From Hassallia byssoidea VB512170 (GTDB taxonomy: Bacteria > Cyanobacteriota > Cyanobacteriia > Cyanobacteriales > Nostocaceae), in NCBI RefSeq assembly GCF_000817785.2, contig NZ_JTCM02000002.1, positions 62,001 to 126,000 of the forward strand: a DNA stretch of 64,000 nt. Reading direction: 5' to 3'. Within the stretch, counting starts at the first letter, position 1. Every line of letters begins with the position of its first letter. The notes below the pieces were generated by a model. The model ran no database searches, was not told the DNA's origin, and saw nothing but the letters and a program-made list of their open reading frames with translations. This document shows, one piece after another, positions 26,681-35,955 of this stretch. The translations under genes and the position numbers were made by a program.

Positions 26681-27448
26681 CTACTCTTCCACAATTTTTA
26701 CAGGCAGTTTAGCTAAATCCGGCAAGCCTACCATTTCTACTTCGGCAACTTGTTCTTTTTCCTTGATATTCACTGGCAACCTTAAAGGTTGACGTTCTTC
26801 TATCCAGCAACTTGCTACTGGCAAGGTTTGCTCTAATTCATCCAGTGGTCGAGGAATCACCATCACAGCGTTTAACTCACCAATCCGTTCTGCCTCGAAC
26901 ATCCCAGCTTCCACTGCCACGGCAACATTTGCTACAGTGCCGCGAATAATCGCTGTACACAAACCCCCACCGATTTTTTCATATGCTGCCAACTGAACAT
27001 CAGCGGCTTTCAACATGGCATCAGCAGCTCCCACCAATGCCGGAAATCCCCGCGTTTCCACCAAACCAATTGCTGTATTACTCAAGCGGCTGTAGCCGTC
27101 TCCGGTAAATTGACTCAGACGGCTAGCGATGGGAAGCACTATATCTAAGTTGGGGAAAGGTCGAGCAATTACTAAGCTAGAAACTAGCTGACCAAATTGT
27201 TCAGCGGTTTGCACACCTGCTTCTACGGCAAGACGTACATCAGCGATGTTACCTCGAACGATCGCAGTACAGTGACCGCCACCGATTTTTTCATACCCAA
27301 CTAAGTACACTCCAGCCGATTTGAGCATCATATCTGCCGTTCCCACTATCGCTGGAAAGCTGAGGGTTGATACTAAACCCAACGCGGTGTCTTGAAAATT
27401 ATCTCGACGGGATTGGCTGGTGCTAGCACGTTGATTATATGTTTCCAT
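26681..27448 (-). CDS. ccmO: Carboxysome shell protein CcmO (tandem BMC)
   Basis: 255 residues from the ATG at 27448 (METYNQRAST); the frame is open to 27493 but the extra residues look unrelated. Two bacterial microcompartment domains in tandem: TALGLVSTLSFPAIVGTADM with [18 protein letters not shown], and TAIGLVETRGFPALVGAADA with LAAYEKIGGGLCTAIIRG. CcmO is required for closing the beta-carboxysome shell. A short acidic tail of about 45 residues follows the second domain. It ends the operon, 45 bp after ccmN. Confidence 0.93.
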   Translation of the reverse strand: METYNQRASTSQSRRDNFQDTALGLVSTLSFPAIVGTADMMLKSAGVYLVGYEKIGGGHCTAIVRGNIADVRLAVEAGVQTAEQFGQLVSSLVIARPFPNLDIVLPIASRLSQFTGDGYSRLSNTAIGLVETRGFPALVGAADAMLKAADVQLAAYEKIGGGLCTAIIRGTVANVAVAVEAGMFEAERIGELNAVMVIPRPLDELEQTLPVASCWIEERQPLRLPVNIKEKEQVAEVEMVGLPDLAKLPVKIVEE

Positions 27449-27493
27449 ATGATTTCTAGATAATCGCGTATTCTGACAACTTACAATTAACAC

Positions 27494-28198
27494 TTACTCA
27501 GAGCGATCGTCAGACTTCGGTTCACTTAATGATTGCCTATGTGGAAACAATGTGATCAACAGCCTTTGTATACTCCCTTGCCCATAAATTTGTGTACCGA
27601 AAATGTTCGGGTCAGTGGAAGAGGTTTCTGAGTCCTGATTGGTAAGTGCTGATTCCTCAGTGATGGGATGCTCTTGAGAATTTGACTCTATTTTCCCCGA
27701 ATTTATCGGCGAAGGAATCTGACTTTGGGAATTATTTTTATCTTTCCCAGTCCCATTTTGAGACTCTACATTAGCAGAAGCAGGTTTAGTTGTGGATGGT
27801 TCTAATTCTTTTGTGTCAATCTCAGTTGGCGAAGGTAAGGCAGCACGCACAGTGGTGTCTCCCAAAACTGAACCGGGTGCAACTACTTGTCCTGGCTCCA
27901 CCGAACAGTTAAAAACTGTTGTTGCTGAACCAATGCAAGTATTTACTCCTATTCTACCTGCACCAACCATTAAAAAACCGGCTCCGAGGCTTACTCCTGC
28001 TTCTATTTCTATTATTCCTGTACTGACTTGAAGAATTGATCCCATGCCAATACAGACACCAGGACCGATGACGATTTTGCTGTTTGTAGCCGCTTGGAGT
28101 ATGACCCCTGGTGCGATTACCGCACTCGGATGAACAATCACCTCGCCACTAATATGAGAATCAAAGTTGGTATCAAGGCGCAGTGGCGGCACAGACAT
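27494..28198 (-). CDS. ccmN: Carboxysome assembly protein CcmN
   Basis: 234 residues from ATG 28198 (MSVPPLRLDTN); an ATG at 28231 adds 11 residues. The N-terminal half is a left-handed beta-helix with hexapeptide repeats (VIAPGVILQAATN, IGPGVCIGMGSIL, IGVNTCIGSATTVFN). A disordered Ser/Pro/Glu-rich linker (about 125-205) leads to a C-terminal amphipathic helix FGTQIYGQGSIQRLLITLFP followed by HRQSL. This is the encapsulation peptide type that binds the CcmK shell, while the helix domain binds CcmM, so CcmN links the matrix to the shell. The linker differs from the compact upstream half in base use and is rich in Gln/Ser codons. Confidence 0.93.
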   Translation of the reverse strand: MSVPPLRLDTNFDSHISGEVIVHPSAVIAPGVILQAATNSKIVIGPGVCIGMGSILQVSTGIIEIEAGVSLGAGFLMVGAGRIGVNTCIGSATTVFNCSVEPGQVVAPGSVLGDTTVRAALPSPTEIDTKELEPSTTKPASANVESQNGTGKDKNNSQSQIPSPINSGKIESNSQEHPITEESALTNQDSETSSTDPNIFGTQIYGQGSIQRLLITLFPHRQSLSEPKSDDRSE

Positions 28199-28232
28199 AA
28201 CAGTTGTAACCTTTGAAAAGTTAGGAGTCACC

Positions 28233-28346
28233 GTAGAGACGTTCCACCGGAACGTCTGTACTATAAGTTAGGAGTTGTAGAGACGTTCCACCGGAACGTC
28301 TGTACAGAGTTAGAAGTTGTAGAGACGTTCCACCGGAACGTCAGTA
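28233..28346. repeat. GTAGAGAC palindromes, copies 5-7 in tandem
   Basis: Three copies with arms GTAGAGACGTTCC around an ACC-like centre start at 28233, 28277 and 28319, spaced 42-44 bp with a TTAG.AGTT segment between them. They lie in the ccmM-ccmN spacer, inside the operon. An AACTCAT heptad repeat follows at 28380-28441. Because ccmN needs read-through, these are unlikely to be strong terminators; they could process or attenuate the transcript. Confidence 0.8.
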
Positions 28347-28450
28347 CAGTTACAAGTTACAAGTTACAAGTTAATAATCGAAACTCATAACTCATAACTC
28401 ATAACTCATAACTGATAATTTATAACTCATAACTCATAACTCCTCACTCC

Positions 28451-30436
28451 TTACGGGCGTTGAATTATTGTTTCTAATACCCGACGCTTGTCTTTGGGGT
28501 TAATGCCAATTAAGCGTACATATTCCCCTTCGTATTCTCTAAGGTATCCTTCTAAAGCGGCGATCGCTTCTCTTTCAGAATTACCCTGAATTTGACCACC
28601 GCTTGTCCAAGAACCGGTGCGGAATCGGCGCTGGTCTACGTGTTCGACGCTGATTTTGCTACCTTGATTTCTCAACTGCCGCAGTTGGTCTACCACTTCT
28701 GAGCTTAACCGGGTGCTGGTCGCTGTATTTGACGTTTTAGAAGTGCTACTTGAGCTACTTGCTACGACCTGGTTATCGCTACGGCTAGACTGTGCTACAC
28801 TGTCATCCGGTCTTTGGATAATGCTTTCTAAAACTCGTTTTTTCGCTTTTGGTTCAATACCAATTAAGCGCACATATTCCCCTTGGTATTCTCTAAGGTA
28901 TCCTTCCAAAGCGGCGATCGCTTCTCTTTCAGAATTACCCTGAATTTGACCGCAGCTAGCCCAAGAACCTGTACGGAAGCGGCGCTTGTCTACGTGTTCT
29001 GCGCTGATTTTGCTACCTTGATTGATTAGTTGCCGCAGTTGGTCTATCACCTCTGGACTTAACCGAGTGCTTGCGTTAGTCGAAGTCCTGCTCTCCGAAG
29101 AGCTACTTGCGACAAACTTATTACTGCTACCTTCAGCTACATTACCATCCGGTCTTTGGATGATGCTTTCCAAAACCCGCTTCCTGGCTTTTGGTTCAAT
29201 TCCCACTAACCGGACGTACTCGCCGGTGTGTGAAGCTACACAAGCTTCCAAAGCGGAAATTACTTCTTTTTCATTACTCGAAGCAATGGGAGTGCAACTT
29301 TGCCAAGAACCGGTACGGAACCGTCTTTTATCTACGTGTTCCATGCCAATTTTGTAACCACCAGCTAAAAGTTGGCGTACTTGCTCGATCGCTTCACCAC
29401 TTAATGTAGAACTGCCACTGTAGCTATTACCACCAGAATAACTAGCACTTTTTACACCTAATTTAGGTGTTGTACCATTTTGAACAACACCATCTGGTCT
29501 TTGGATAATAGTTTCTAATACGCGGCGCTTGCCTTTGGGGTCAATACCAAATAGGCGAACAAACTCACCACTGTGTTCGGCTAGACAGCTTTCTAAGGCA
29601 GCGATCGCTTCACTGGTAGAATTAGTTGCGATCGGACTACAGCTAGCCCACGAACCAGTACGGAACCGCCTTTGATCTACGTGTTCTGTCCCAATTTGAT
29701 ACCCTTGTTCTAACAGATGCCGCACTTGTTGCACCGTTTCAGAACTCAAGTTAGAAGATACAGACCCGTTGCCGCTGTAGCCATTACTGCCGTTGGTTTT
29801 ATATGAACTAGTCATTTCATTCCGAATGTTTTTAATACATTTGTTATCCGCAGCACAGAGATAACCCGATCTCAGTGCTTGATTTATACCTACCACATGA
29901 TGAGAAAATTCCCTATCCTGAACTTGCACATCTGGTAAGCGATCGGCTTGTTGCTGGTTAGTAATTATCGCTCCCGAAGGGACATATTTTCCCGGTGGAA
30001 TTTCTACATCTTGAATCAAAGCGTGCATCATAACGATGCAACCATTTCCTACCCTGGCGTTAAACACCGTGGAACGAAAACCAATAAAGCAATCGTCCCC
30101 TACGTATGCAGGTCCGTGAATTAAAGCCATGTGGGTAATGGAAGCATTCTTGCCAATCCATACCGAGTATTGATTGTCATCATCACCAATTACTCTGCCT
30201 TGCTCTAACCCGTGAATCACAACACCATCTTGAAGATTGGTGTTCTCACTGATATTGAAAGGCGTACCTTCATCAGCTCTAATTGAAGTTCCGGGAGCGA
30301 CAATTACATTTGCACCAATCCGCACGTCCCCAATAACGTTAGAAAATGGATGGATATACGCTGTTGCATCTATATTTGGCTCTGCCAAATTTCTTGACCA
30401 CGGGGTTGGGGGAGCCGCTGTGCTGCGGACTGCCAT
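28451..30436 (-). CDS. ccmM: Carboxysome scaffold and gamma-carbonic anhydrase CcmM
   Basis: 661 residues. Residues 1-207 form a gamma-carbonic anhydrase domain. His75 (VVIHG), His102 (ITHMA) and His107 (ALIHG) are at the Zn-ligand positions known from Thermosynechococcus CcmM, and Cys194/Cys200 (YLCAADNKC) match its activating disulfide, so this copy is probably an active, redox-controlled enzyme. Four RbcS-like SSUL repeats follow at about 230-316, 346-431, 459-543 and 578-661, each with [12 protein letters not shown]. They condense Rubisco. Cysteine pairs are present in SSUL1 (266, 284) and SSUL2 (381, 399), one in SSUL3 (495), none in SSUL4. Met208 has a GGA upstream and may start the short M35-type product. 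Confidence 0.97.
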   Translation of the reverse strand: MAVRSTAAPPTPWSRNLAEPNIDATAYIHPFSNVIGDVRIGANVIVAPGTSIRADEGTPFNISENTNLQDGVVIHGLEQGRVIGDDDNQYSVWIGKNASITHMALIHGPAYVGDDCFIGFRSTVFNARVGNGCIVMMHALIQDVEIPPGKYVPSGAIITNQQQADRLPDVQVQDREFSHHVVGINQALRSGYLCAADNKCIKNIRNEMTSSYKTNGSNGYSGNGSVSSNLSSETVQQVRHLLEQGYQIGTEHVDQRRFRTGSWASCSPIATNSTSEAIAALESCLAEHSGEFVRLFGIDPKGKRRVLETIIQRPDGVVQNGTTPKLGVKSASYSGGNSYSGSSTLSGEAIEQVRQLLAGGYKIGMEHVDKRRFRTGSWQSCTPIASSNEKEVISALEACVASHTGEYVRLVGIEPKARKRVLESIIQRPDGNVAEGSSNKFVASSSSESRTSTNASTRLSPEVIDQLRQLINQGSKISAEHVDKRRFRTGSWASCGQIQGNSEREAIAALEGYLREYQGEYVRLIGIEPKAKKRVLESIIQRPDDSVAQSSRSDNQVVASSSSSTSKTSNTATSTRLSSEVVDQLRQLRNQGSKISVEHVDQRRFRTGSWTSGGQIQGNSEREAIAALEGYLREYEGEYVRLIGINPKDKRRVLETIIQRP

Positions 30437-30536
30437 TCTAGATTCCTCCTCTATTTAAGTTATGAGTTATGAGTTATGAGTTATCAGTTGTAATTTCTAA
30501 CTCTTAACTCCTAACTCCTCACTTGCGTTACCTTAA

Positions 30537-30839
30537 CTACCGATATTGGTCTTTTTTGCCGTAAACAAGGCGATCTTCAACGTAAACTGTATCAATTATC
30601 GCCACTACCGCTGCATCTACCGGACGCTGTTCGTTCCCCAAAACTTGACGTGCCGCACTGCCACGACTGATAAGCACCCACTCATCGAATCCAGCACCGA
30701 CACTATCAGCTGCCACCTCATATTCTGGCAAAATTTGCCCTTCTTCATTTATTAACTGCAACAACAGTAGTTTGACACCTCTAAGACTTGGGTCTTTTTG
30801 TGTACTAACTACTGTGCCGCGAACTTTGGCAAGTTGCAT
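30537..30839 (-). CDS. ccmL: Carboxysome vertex protein CcmL
   Basis: 100 residues, full length for the EutN/CcmL family. MQLAKVRGTVVSTQKDPSLR and DSVGAGFDEWVLISRGSAAR are typical; pentamers of this protein close the icosahedral vertices of the shell. It begins 8 bp after the ccmK1 stop, so the two are co-translated or at least co-transcribed. Confidence 0.97.
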   Translation of the reverse strand: MQLAKVRGTVVSTQKDPSLRGVKLLLLQLINEEGQILPEYEVAADSVGAGFDEWVLISRGSAARQVLGNEQRPVDAAVVAIIDTVYVEDRLVYGKKDQYR

Positions 30840-30847
30840 TGTACTCG

Positions 30848-31192
30848 TTACGGTCTTCTGCCGAAGGGACGAATGGCGTTAACATTCTCCCGGAATTGCT
30901 CTACGTCTTCTGTATAACGAATTGGTAGGACATATTCCAGGTTCTCGTGTGGACGAGCAATGATGTGAGTAGACAGAACTTGTCCCCCATTAACTCGCTT
31001 GACTGATTCAACTCCAGCTCCTACCGAAGCTTGCACTTCTGATACATCTCCCCGGACAATCACGGTAACGCGACCACTACCGATTTTCTCATAACCTACT
31101 AGGGTGACGCGGGCGGCTTTCACCATTGCGTCAGCAGCTTCCACTACTGCTGGAAAACCTAGCGTTTCTACCATTCCTACTGCGATTGACAT
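30848..31192 (-). CDS. ccmK1: Carboxysome shell hexamer protein CcmK1
   Basis: 114 residues, one BMC domain: [58 protein letters not shown]. It differs from the upstream paralogue mainly in a longer C-terminal tail ([20 protein letters not shown]), as in CcmK1 versus CcmK2 of other beta-cyanobacteria. Hexamers tile the facets of the shell and their central pores pass bicarbonate and RuBP. Assignment as K1 rests on the tail and gene order. Confidence 0.9.
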   Translation of the reverse strand: MSIAVGMVETLGFPAVVEAADAMVKAARVTLVGYEKIGSGRVTVIVRGDVSEVQASVGAGVESVKRVNGGQVLSTHIIARPHENLEYVLPIRYTEDVEQFRENVNAIRPFGRRP

Positions 31193-31403
31193 GCTTTTTT
31201 AATCCTTAATTAAGTTTCACTTCGATGAACACAAACAGCTACGCTTGCTGACAACTCGTCAATAGATGCGTGATGCCTGTTTAACTAGTGCAGCACTACA
31301 AAAATAATTAGACAGTCATAAACAGACAAAAAAGTAGTTTTTATAAGCATTTCTGCCTTCTGCTTTCCGACTTCTGCCTTGAGCAATCGCTGCCTTCTAG
31401 CTT
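31193..31403. other. ccmK2-ccmK1 spacer, no gene
   Basis: 211 bp in the operon with no open frame. It contains TTCTGCCTTCTGC-like short repeats (31347-31395) close to the ccmK2 stop. An internal promoter or RNA-processing site could let CcmK1 and CcmK2 levels differ, but nothing definite was seen. Confidence 0.4.
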
Positions 31404-31712
31404 TTAAGTGCGAAACTGTTCTACAGCCTCGGTGTATCGAATCGGCAATACATATTCTAGGTTCTCGTGGGGACGAGCAATGATGTGAGTTGATAACACT
31501 TCACCGCCATTTACTCTTCTGGCTGCTTCAACCCCAGCTGCAACCGAAGCTTGTACTTCAGACACATCTCCTCTCACAATTACGGTGACGCGAGCGCTAC
31601 CGATTTTCTCATAGCCTACCAAGGTGACACGAGCGGCTTTAACCATCGCGTCCGCAGCTTCTACTACTGCCGGAAAGCCTTTTGTTTCAATCATCCCAAC
31701 TGCAATTGGCAT
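31404..31712 (-). CDS. ccmK2: Carboxysome shell hexamer protein CcmK2
   Basis: 102 residues from the ATG at 31712, which has GAGGAG upstream; an ATG at 31727 would add five residues not seen in this family. One BMC domain: [53 protein letters not shown]. As the main shell protein it is the first gene of the ccm operon, consistent with its high demand. Nucleotide identity with ccmK1 is high, indicating a tandem duplication. Confidence 0.93.
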   Translation of the reverse strand: MPIAVGMIETKGFPAVVEAADAMVKAARVTLVGYEKIGSARVTVIVRGDVSEVQASVAAGVEAARRVNGGEVLSTHIIARPHENLEYVLPIRYTEAVEQFRT

Positions 31713-32310
31713 CGCAGAACTCCTCAAAAATTAATGCAATTACTTGTCTTGTGGAAAATATTTACGGGAATGCTCAGTTTGAGCTGTAAAAGCATTTCCG
31801 TTATTAAGCATAGAAAAGCTTTGCGTTTCTGGCAATATAAATTACTATAATAGTTTATGATAAGATAGTTTTAAAATTCTTAATATAAATTTATGTGGCG
31901 ATCTCAGCAATTAAATTACACAGATTGCTAGAGCAACCACTTATGTTTTATAATTTTTTAATTACATTTGTTCAATATCAGTTCATAAAGACTGCTATTC
32001 CTTGTGCTTAAGAATGACTTGCATTGTTTGAGCTTTTGCTACGGCTGTGTTTTGTCCAATTTTGTTGTATATTTAAGTCCGGCGATAAAAATAGATAAAA
32101 TTATTTAATATATAATATAAAGAGGCGATATAAAATTAAAATCTAGGAATATAGAAATAAATTAAAATGATGTAGTTCCAGATTTAGATTATTAAATAAT
32201 AGATTTTTATTTAGGTAAATGTAAAGTACAAGGAAATAAAAATATTAGATTTACATGAAATATTTTGAATGTAAAAAATAATGAATAATAATTCGTCAAA
32301 GGAAATTTAA
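31713..32310. promoter_or_regulatory. Shared AT-rich intergenic region between the ccm and ndhF4 operons
   Basis: 598 bp separate the divergent ccmK2 and ndhF4 starts. It is strongly AT-rich, has no open frame of interest, and must hold the promoters for both carbon-concentrating operons. A TATAAT hexamer is at 31846-31851 and TTATTAAGC at 31801, but neither has a partner at standard distance that I can assert. As both operons respond to inorganic carbon and the LysR gene lies at the far end of the ccm operon, LysR-type T-N11-A sites are expected here. I did not find one I would defend by eye. Confidence 0.55.
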
Positions 32311-34167
32311 ATGAATCAGATTCTCTTCTCAACAAGTTGGTGCTTGCCTATTTATGGCTTAGTAGGCGCGATTTTAACTTTGCCGTGGGCAATGGGAATA
32401 ATTCGGCGTACAGGACCAAGACCAGCAGCATATTTAAACATATTGACGACTGTATTGGCTTTTATCCACAGTCTATTTGTATTTATAGATATCTGGAATA
32501 GAGAACCGGAAACTTTTACGATCGCCTGGTTAAAAGCAGCAGATTTTGACTTATCCTTTGCCTTGGACATTTCACCAATAAGTATTGGGACATCAGTTTT
32601 AATCACGGGATTAAGTCTGTTAGCACAGATTTATGCCTTAGGTTACATGGAAAAGGATTGGGCGATCGCTCGTTTCTTTGCCATGATGGGATTTTTTGAA
32701 GCAGCGTTGAGTGGTTTAGCCATCAGTGACTCGTTGTTTATCAGCTATGCATTGTTAGAAGTCTTAACCCTTTGCACTTACTTGCTGGTAGGATTTTGGT
32801 ATGCTCAACCTTTGGTAGTGACAGCAGCGCGAGATGCGTTTCTCACCAAACGGGTAGGAGATTTATTGCTGTTGATGGGAGTAGTGACGCTTTCCACCTT
32901 AGCCGGGAGTTTGAACTTTTCCGATTTATATGAATGGGCGCAAACGGCAAACTTAAATCCCCTGACATCAACTTTACTCGGTTTAGCATTGATAGCAGGA
33001 CCAGCTGGTAAATGCGCTCAATTTCCCTTGCATCTGTGGTTAGACGAAGCGATGGAAGGTCCCAACCCAGCTTCAGTAATGCGGAACTCATTGGTAGTAG
33101 CGGGTGGTGCGTATCTACTATTTAAACTTCAGCCGATTTTAGCGCTTTCGCCAATTGCTTTAAACGCTTTGATAATTATGGGTACAGTTACAGCAATAGG
33201 CGCAAGCTTAGTGTCCCTTGCCCAAACAGATATTAAGCGGGCATTATCCCATTCTACTAGTGCCTACATGGGATTAGTATTTTTGGCGGTAGGTTTGCAG
33301 CAAGGAGGTGTCGCGTTAATGTTGCTGTTGACTCATGCGATCGCTAAAGCACTATTATTCATGAGTTCGGGTTCGGTCATATTCACCACCCAGAGCCAAG
33401 ACTTGACAGAAATGGGTGGTTTGTGGTCGCGGATGCCGGCAACCACTACAGCTTACGTCGTCGGTTCTGCCGGATTGGTATCGCTACTGCCATTAGGTAG
33501 TTTTTGGGCAATGCTGTCATGGGCTGATGGCTTTGTAGCAATTAACCCTTGGGTGATTGGTGTATTGTTATTAGTTAACGGCTTAACAGCATTAAATTTG
33601 ACACGAGTCTTTCGATTGGTGTTTTGGGGTGAAGCGCAACAAAAGACCCGTCGCACCCCAGAAGTCGGTTGGACAATGGCATTTCCAATGGTATCCTTGA
33701 CCATAGTCACACTGTTAGTGCCCGTGATGCTACAGCAATGGTATCTGCTACCAACTTGGGAAAGTGTCAACTGGTATGTAGTGTTGCTATTAGTTTCATC
33801 TACCTTAATAGGGGTAGGTACAGGATGTACGATTTATCTGCACAAAGGTTGGTCAAGATCAACAGTACTCGCTTGGAGATTGGTGCAAGATTTATTAGGT
33901 TATGACTTTTATATTGACCGAGTTTACCGATTGACAGTAGTCGGTGCAGTAGCGCTACTTTCAAGGATTTCTGCTTGGAGCGATCGCTACATAGTTGATG
34001 GTTTAGTTAACCTAGTCGGCATTGCCACAATTTTTAGCGGACAAACCTTAAAATACAGCATTTCCGGTCAATCGCAAGGATATATGTTAACTATCCTTGC
34101 GGTCGTCAGCGTGCTAGGGTTTTTCATCAGCTGGTCATTAGGTCTATTAGACAAATTGCCGTTTTAA
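32311..34167 (+). CDS. ndhF4: NDH-1 subunit NdhF4 (CO2-uptake type)
   Basis: 618 residues, an antiporter-like ND5-type subunit with about 16 membrane segments. Motifs include LEVLTLCTYLLVGFW, AGPAGKCAQFPLHLWLDEAM (the Lys/His channel region) and ASLVSLAQTDIKRALSHSTS. With NdhD4 and a Cup protein it forms the distal part of the NDH-1MS' complex at the thylakoid, which drives CO2 hydration to bicarbonate using electron flow. Assignment as F4 rather than F3 rests on linkage to ndhD4-cupB and to the ccm operon, and is probable not proven. Start ATG at 32311 with AAAGGAAAT upstream. Confidence 0.8.
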   Translation: MNQILFSTSWCLPIYGLVGAILTLPWAMGIIRRTGPRPAAYLNILTTVLAFIHSLFVFIDIWNREPETFTIAWLKAADFDLSFALDISPISIGTSVLITGLSLLAQIYALGYMEKDWAIARFFAMMGFFEAALSGLAISDSLFISYALLEVLTLCTYLLVGFWYAQPLVVTAARDAFLTKRVGDLLLLMGVVTLSTLAGSLNFSDLYEWAQTANLNPLTSTLLGLALIAGPAGKCAQFPLHLWLDEAMEGPNPASVMRNSLVVAGGAYLLFKLQPILALSPIALNALIIMGTVTAIGASLVSLAQTDIKRALSHSTSAYMGLVFLAVGLQQGGVALMLLLTHAIAKALLFMSSGSVIFTTQSQDLTEMGGLWSRMPATTTAYVVGSAGLVSLLPLGSFWAMLSWADGFVAINPWVIGVLLLVNGLTALNLTRVFRLVFWGEAQQKTRRTPEVGWTMAFPMVSLTIVTLLVPVMLQQWYLLPTWESVNWYVVLLLVSSTLIGVGTGCTIYLHKGWSRSTVLAWRLVQDLLGYDFYIDRVYRLTVVGAVALLSRISAWSDRYIVDGLVNLVGIATIFSGQTLKYSISGQSQGYMLTILAVVSVLGFFISWSLGLLDKLPF

Positions 34168-34169
34168 AA

Positions 34170-34256
34170 GTTAACAGTCATTGGTAATAGGTAATAGGTA
34201 ATTGGTAATTATTTTTATTACCCATTACCCATTACCCATTACCCATTACCCCCTTC
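34170..34256. repeat. Inverted heptad repeat between ndhF4 and ndhD4
   Basis: TTGGTAATAGGTAATAGG-type heptads are followed by their complements (ATTACCCATTACCCATT type), giving a long fold-back in the 109-bp spacer inside the operon. In RNA this would make a strong hairpin just after the ndhF4 stop, so it could reduce read-through to ndhD4 or protect the ndhF4 mRNA end. It also creates spurious in-frame codons upstream of ndhD4 (34202-34276). Confidence 0.75.
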
Positions 34257-34276
34257 CCCTTAACTGGTTTGTGTCT

Positions 34277-35773
34277 ATGCTCAGTGCTTTAATTTTGCTG
34301 CCGTTATTCGGTGCGGCTTTAATTGGGTTTTTGCCCATAGCCATGAATGGGAAAATTTCCCGTGGGATAACTTTGGTTTTTAGTGCGATCGCTTTTTTGT
34401 GGACAATTGTACTAGCTATTCAGTTTAATCCCGGACAAGTGACGCAACAGTTTGCAGAGTTCATCCCTTGGGTAGATGTTTTAGGCTTGAACTATAACCT
34501 GGGAATAGACGGTTTGTCTATGCCTCTGTTGCTGTTAAATGGACTTTTGACTTGTATAGCCATTTACAGCAGCGATGAATCTTTGCATCGTCCTCGGTTT
34601 TATTACAGTTTGCTACTGCTGTTAAATGCTGGGGTGACTGGAGCATTTTTAGCACAGGATTTATTGCTATTTTTCCTGTTTTACGAATTAGAATTGATTC
34701 CCCTGTATTTGCTAATTGCGATTTGGGGTGGACAACGACGGGGTTATGCAGCGACAAAATTCTTAATTTATACAGCTTTATCGGGAATTTTGATTTTAGC
34801 AAGTTTCCTGGGTTTGGTTTGGTTGAGTCATGCACCTAGCTTTGCTTTGGCAAGCTTGAATTCCAAAGCTTTACCGTTGGGAACACAAATTTTATTGCTA
34901 GCCGGGATTTTGGTAGGTTTTGGGATTAAAATTCCTCTAGTTCCTTTTCATACTTGGTTGCCAGATGCTCACGTCGAAGCTTCCACACCGATATCTGTAT
35001 TGTTAGCGGGTGTGTTGTTGAAGTTGGGAACTTACGGCTTACTGCGGTTTGGGATGAACTTGTTACCAGAAGCTTGGAGTTATTTGGCTCCTTGGTTGGC
35101 GATTTGGGCAGTGGTGAGCGTGCTTTATGGTGCATCGTGCGCGATCGCCCAAAAAGATATGAAAAAAATGGTAGCATACAGTTCTATTGGTCACATGGGC
35201 TATGTCCTATTAGCTGCTGCTGCCGCTACACCTTTAAGCGTATTGGGAACAGTTATGCAAATGGTCAGCCACGGCTTGATTTCTGCACTGCTGTTTTTGC
35301 TGGTGGGCATTGTGTATAAAAAAGCCGGAAGCCGCGATTTAGACGTACTTAAAGGACTCCTCAACCCAGAACGAGGAATGCCTGTAATTGGTAGCTTGAT
35401 GGTTTTGGGCGTAATGGCTAGCGCAGGTATACCGGGAATGGTCGGGTTTATTTCCGAATTCATTATCTTTCGTGGCAGTTTCCCGGTTTTTCCGGTGCAA
35501 ACCCTGCTGTCAATGATTGGTACAGGCTTAACCGCAGTATACTTCTTACATTTGCTAAACCGCGCCTTTTTTGGACGCTTATCTGTGCAAGTGATGAATT
35601 TGCCTCGCGTATATTGGAGCGATCGCCTTCCATCTGTGGTATTAGCAATCTTAATTGTGATTTTGGGTATTCAACCTGCTTGGTTAATACACTGGACTGA
35701 ACCAACCATCACCGCAATGGTTAATGCCCAAAACGTAGTCGCAATATCTCCAGACAAAATCAAAGGTAATTGA
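34277..35773 (+). CDS. ndhD4: NDH-1 subunit NdhD4 (CO2-uptake type)
   Basis: 498 residues from the ATG at 34277 (MLSALILLPLFGAALIGF); an upstream ATG at 34202 only translates the tandem repeat. ND4-type subunit with about 14 helices. FYELELIPLYLLIAIWGG contains the conserved Glu of the proton path, GFGIKIPLVPFHTWLPDAH is the Lys/His helix, and DMKKMVAYSSIGHMGYV follows. It pairs with NdhF4 and CupB in the CO2-hydrating NDH-1 complex. The 182-bp spacer to cupB holds TTAGTGG and TATCAAC repeats (35782-35935). Confidence 0.82.
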   Translation: MLSALILLPLFGAALIGFLPIAMNGKISRGITLVFSAIAFLWTIVLAIQFNPGQVTQQFAEFIPWVDVLGLNYNLGIDGLSMPLLLLNGLLTCIAIYSSDESLHRPRFYYSLLLLLNAGVTGAFLAQDLLLFFLFYELELIPLYLLIAIWGGQRRGYAATKFLIYTALSGILILASFLGLVWLSHAPSFALASLNSKALPLGTQILLLAGILVGFGIKIPLVPFHTWLPDAHVEASTPISVLLAGVLLKLGTYGLLRFGMNLLPEAWSYLAPWLAIWAVVSVLYGASCAIAQKDMKKMVAYSSIGHMGYVLLAAAAATPLSVLGTVMQMVSHGLISALLFLLVGIVYKKAGSRDLDVLKGLLNPERGMPVIGSLMVLGVMASAGIPGMVGFISEFIIFRGSFPVFPVQTLLSMIGTGLTAVYFLHLLNRAFFGRLSVQVMNLPRVYWSDRLPSVVLAILIVILGIQPAWLIHWTEPTITAMVNAQNVVAISPDKIKGN

Positions 35774-35955
35774 GAAATGGATAATTGTTAGTGGTTAGTT
35801 GATAGTGGTTAGTGGTTAGTCGGAAATTTAACCAACAACCAACAACGCTCCAACTAACAACGCTCCAACCAACAACTATCAACTATCAACTATCAACTAT
35901 CAACTATCAACTATCAACCAACAATCTGTATTTGAAATCCCCAGGAGAAACAGCA

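Noticed and set aside
31713-32310. Specific LysR operator in the ccm/ndhF4 spacer
   Set aside because: T-N11-A matches are too frequent in such AT-rich DNA to choose one without alignment of related genomes.
34202-34276. Longer start for ndhD4
   Set aside because: The 25 extra codons are translated tandem repeat (THYPLPITHYPL) and ND4-type subunits start at the hydrophobic helix.
35812-35955. Longer start for cupB
   Set aside because: Extra residues are translated TATCAACTATCAAC repeat; ATG 35956 has a good ribosome-binding site.
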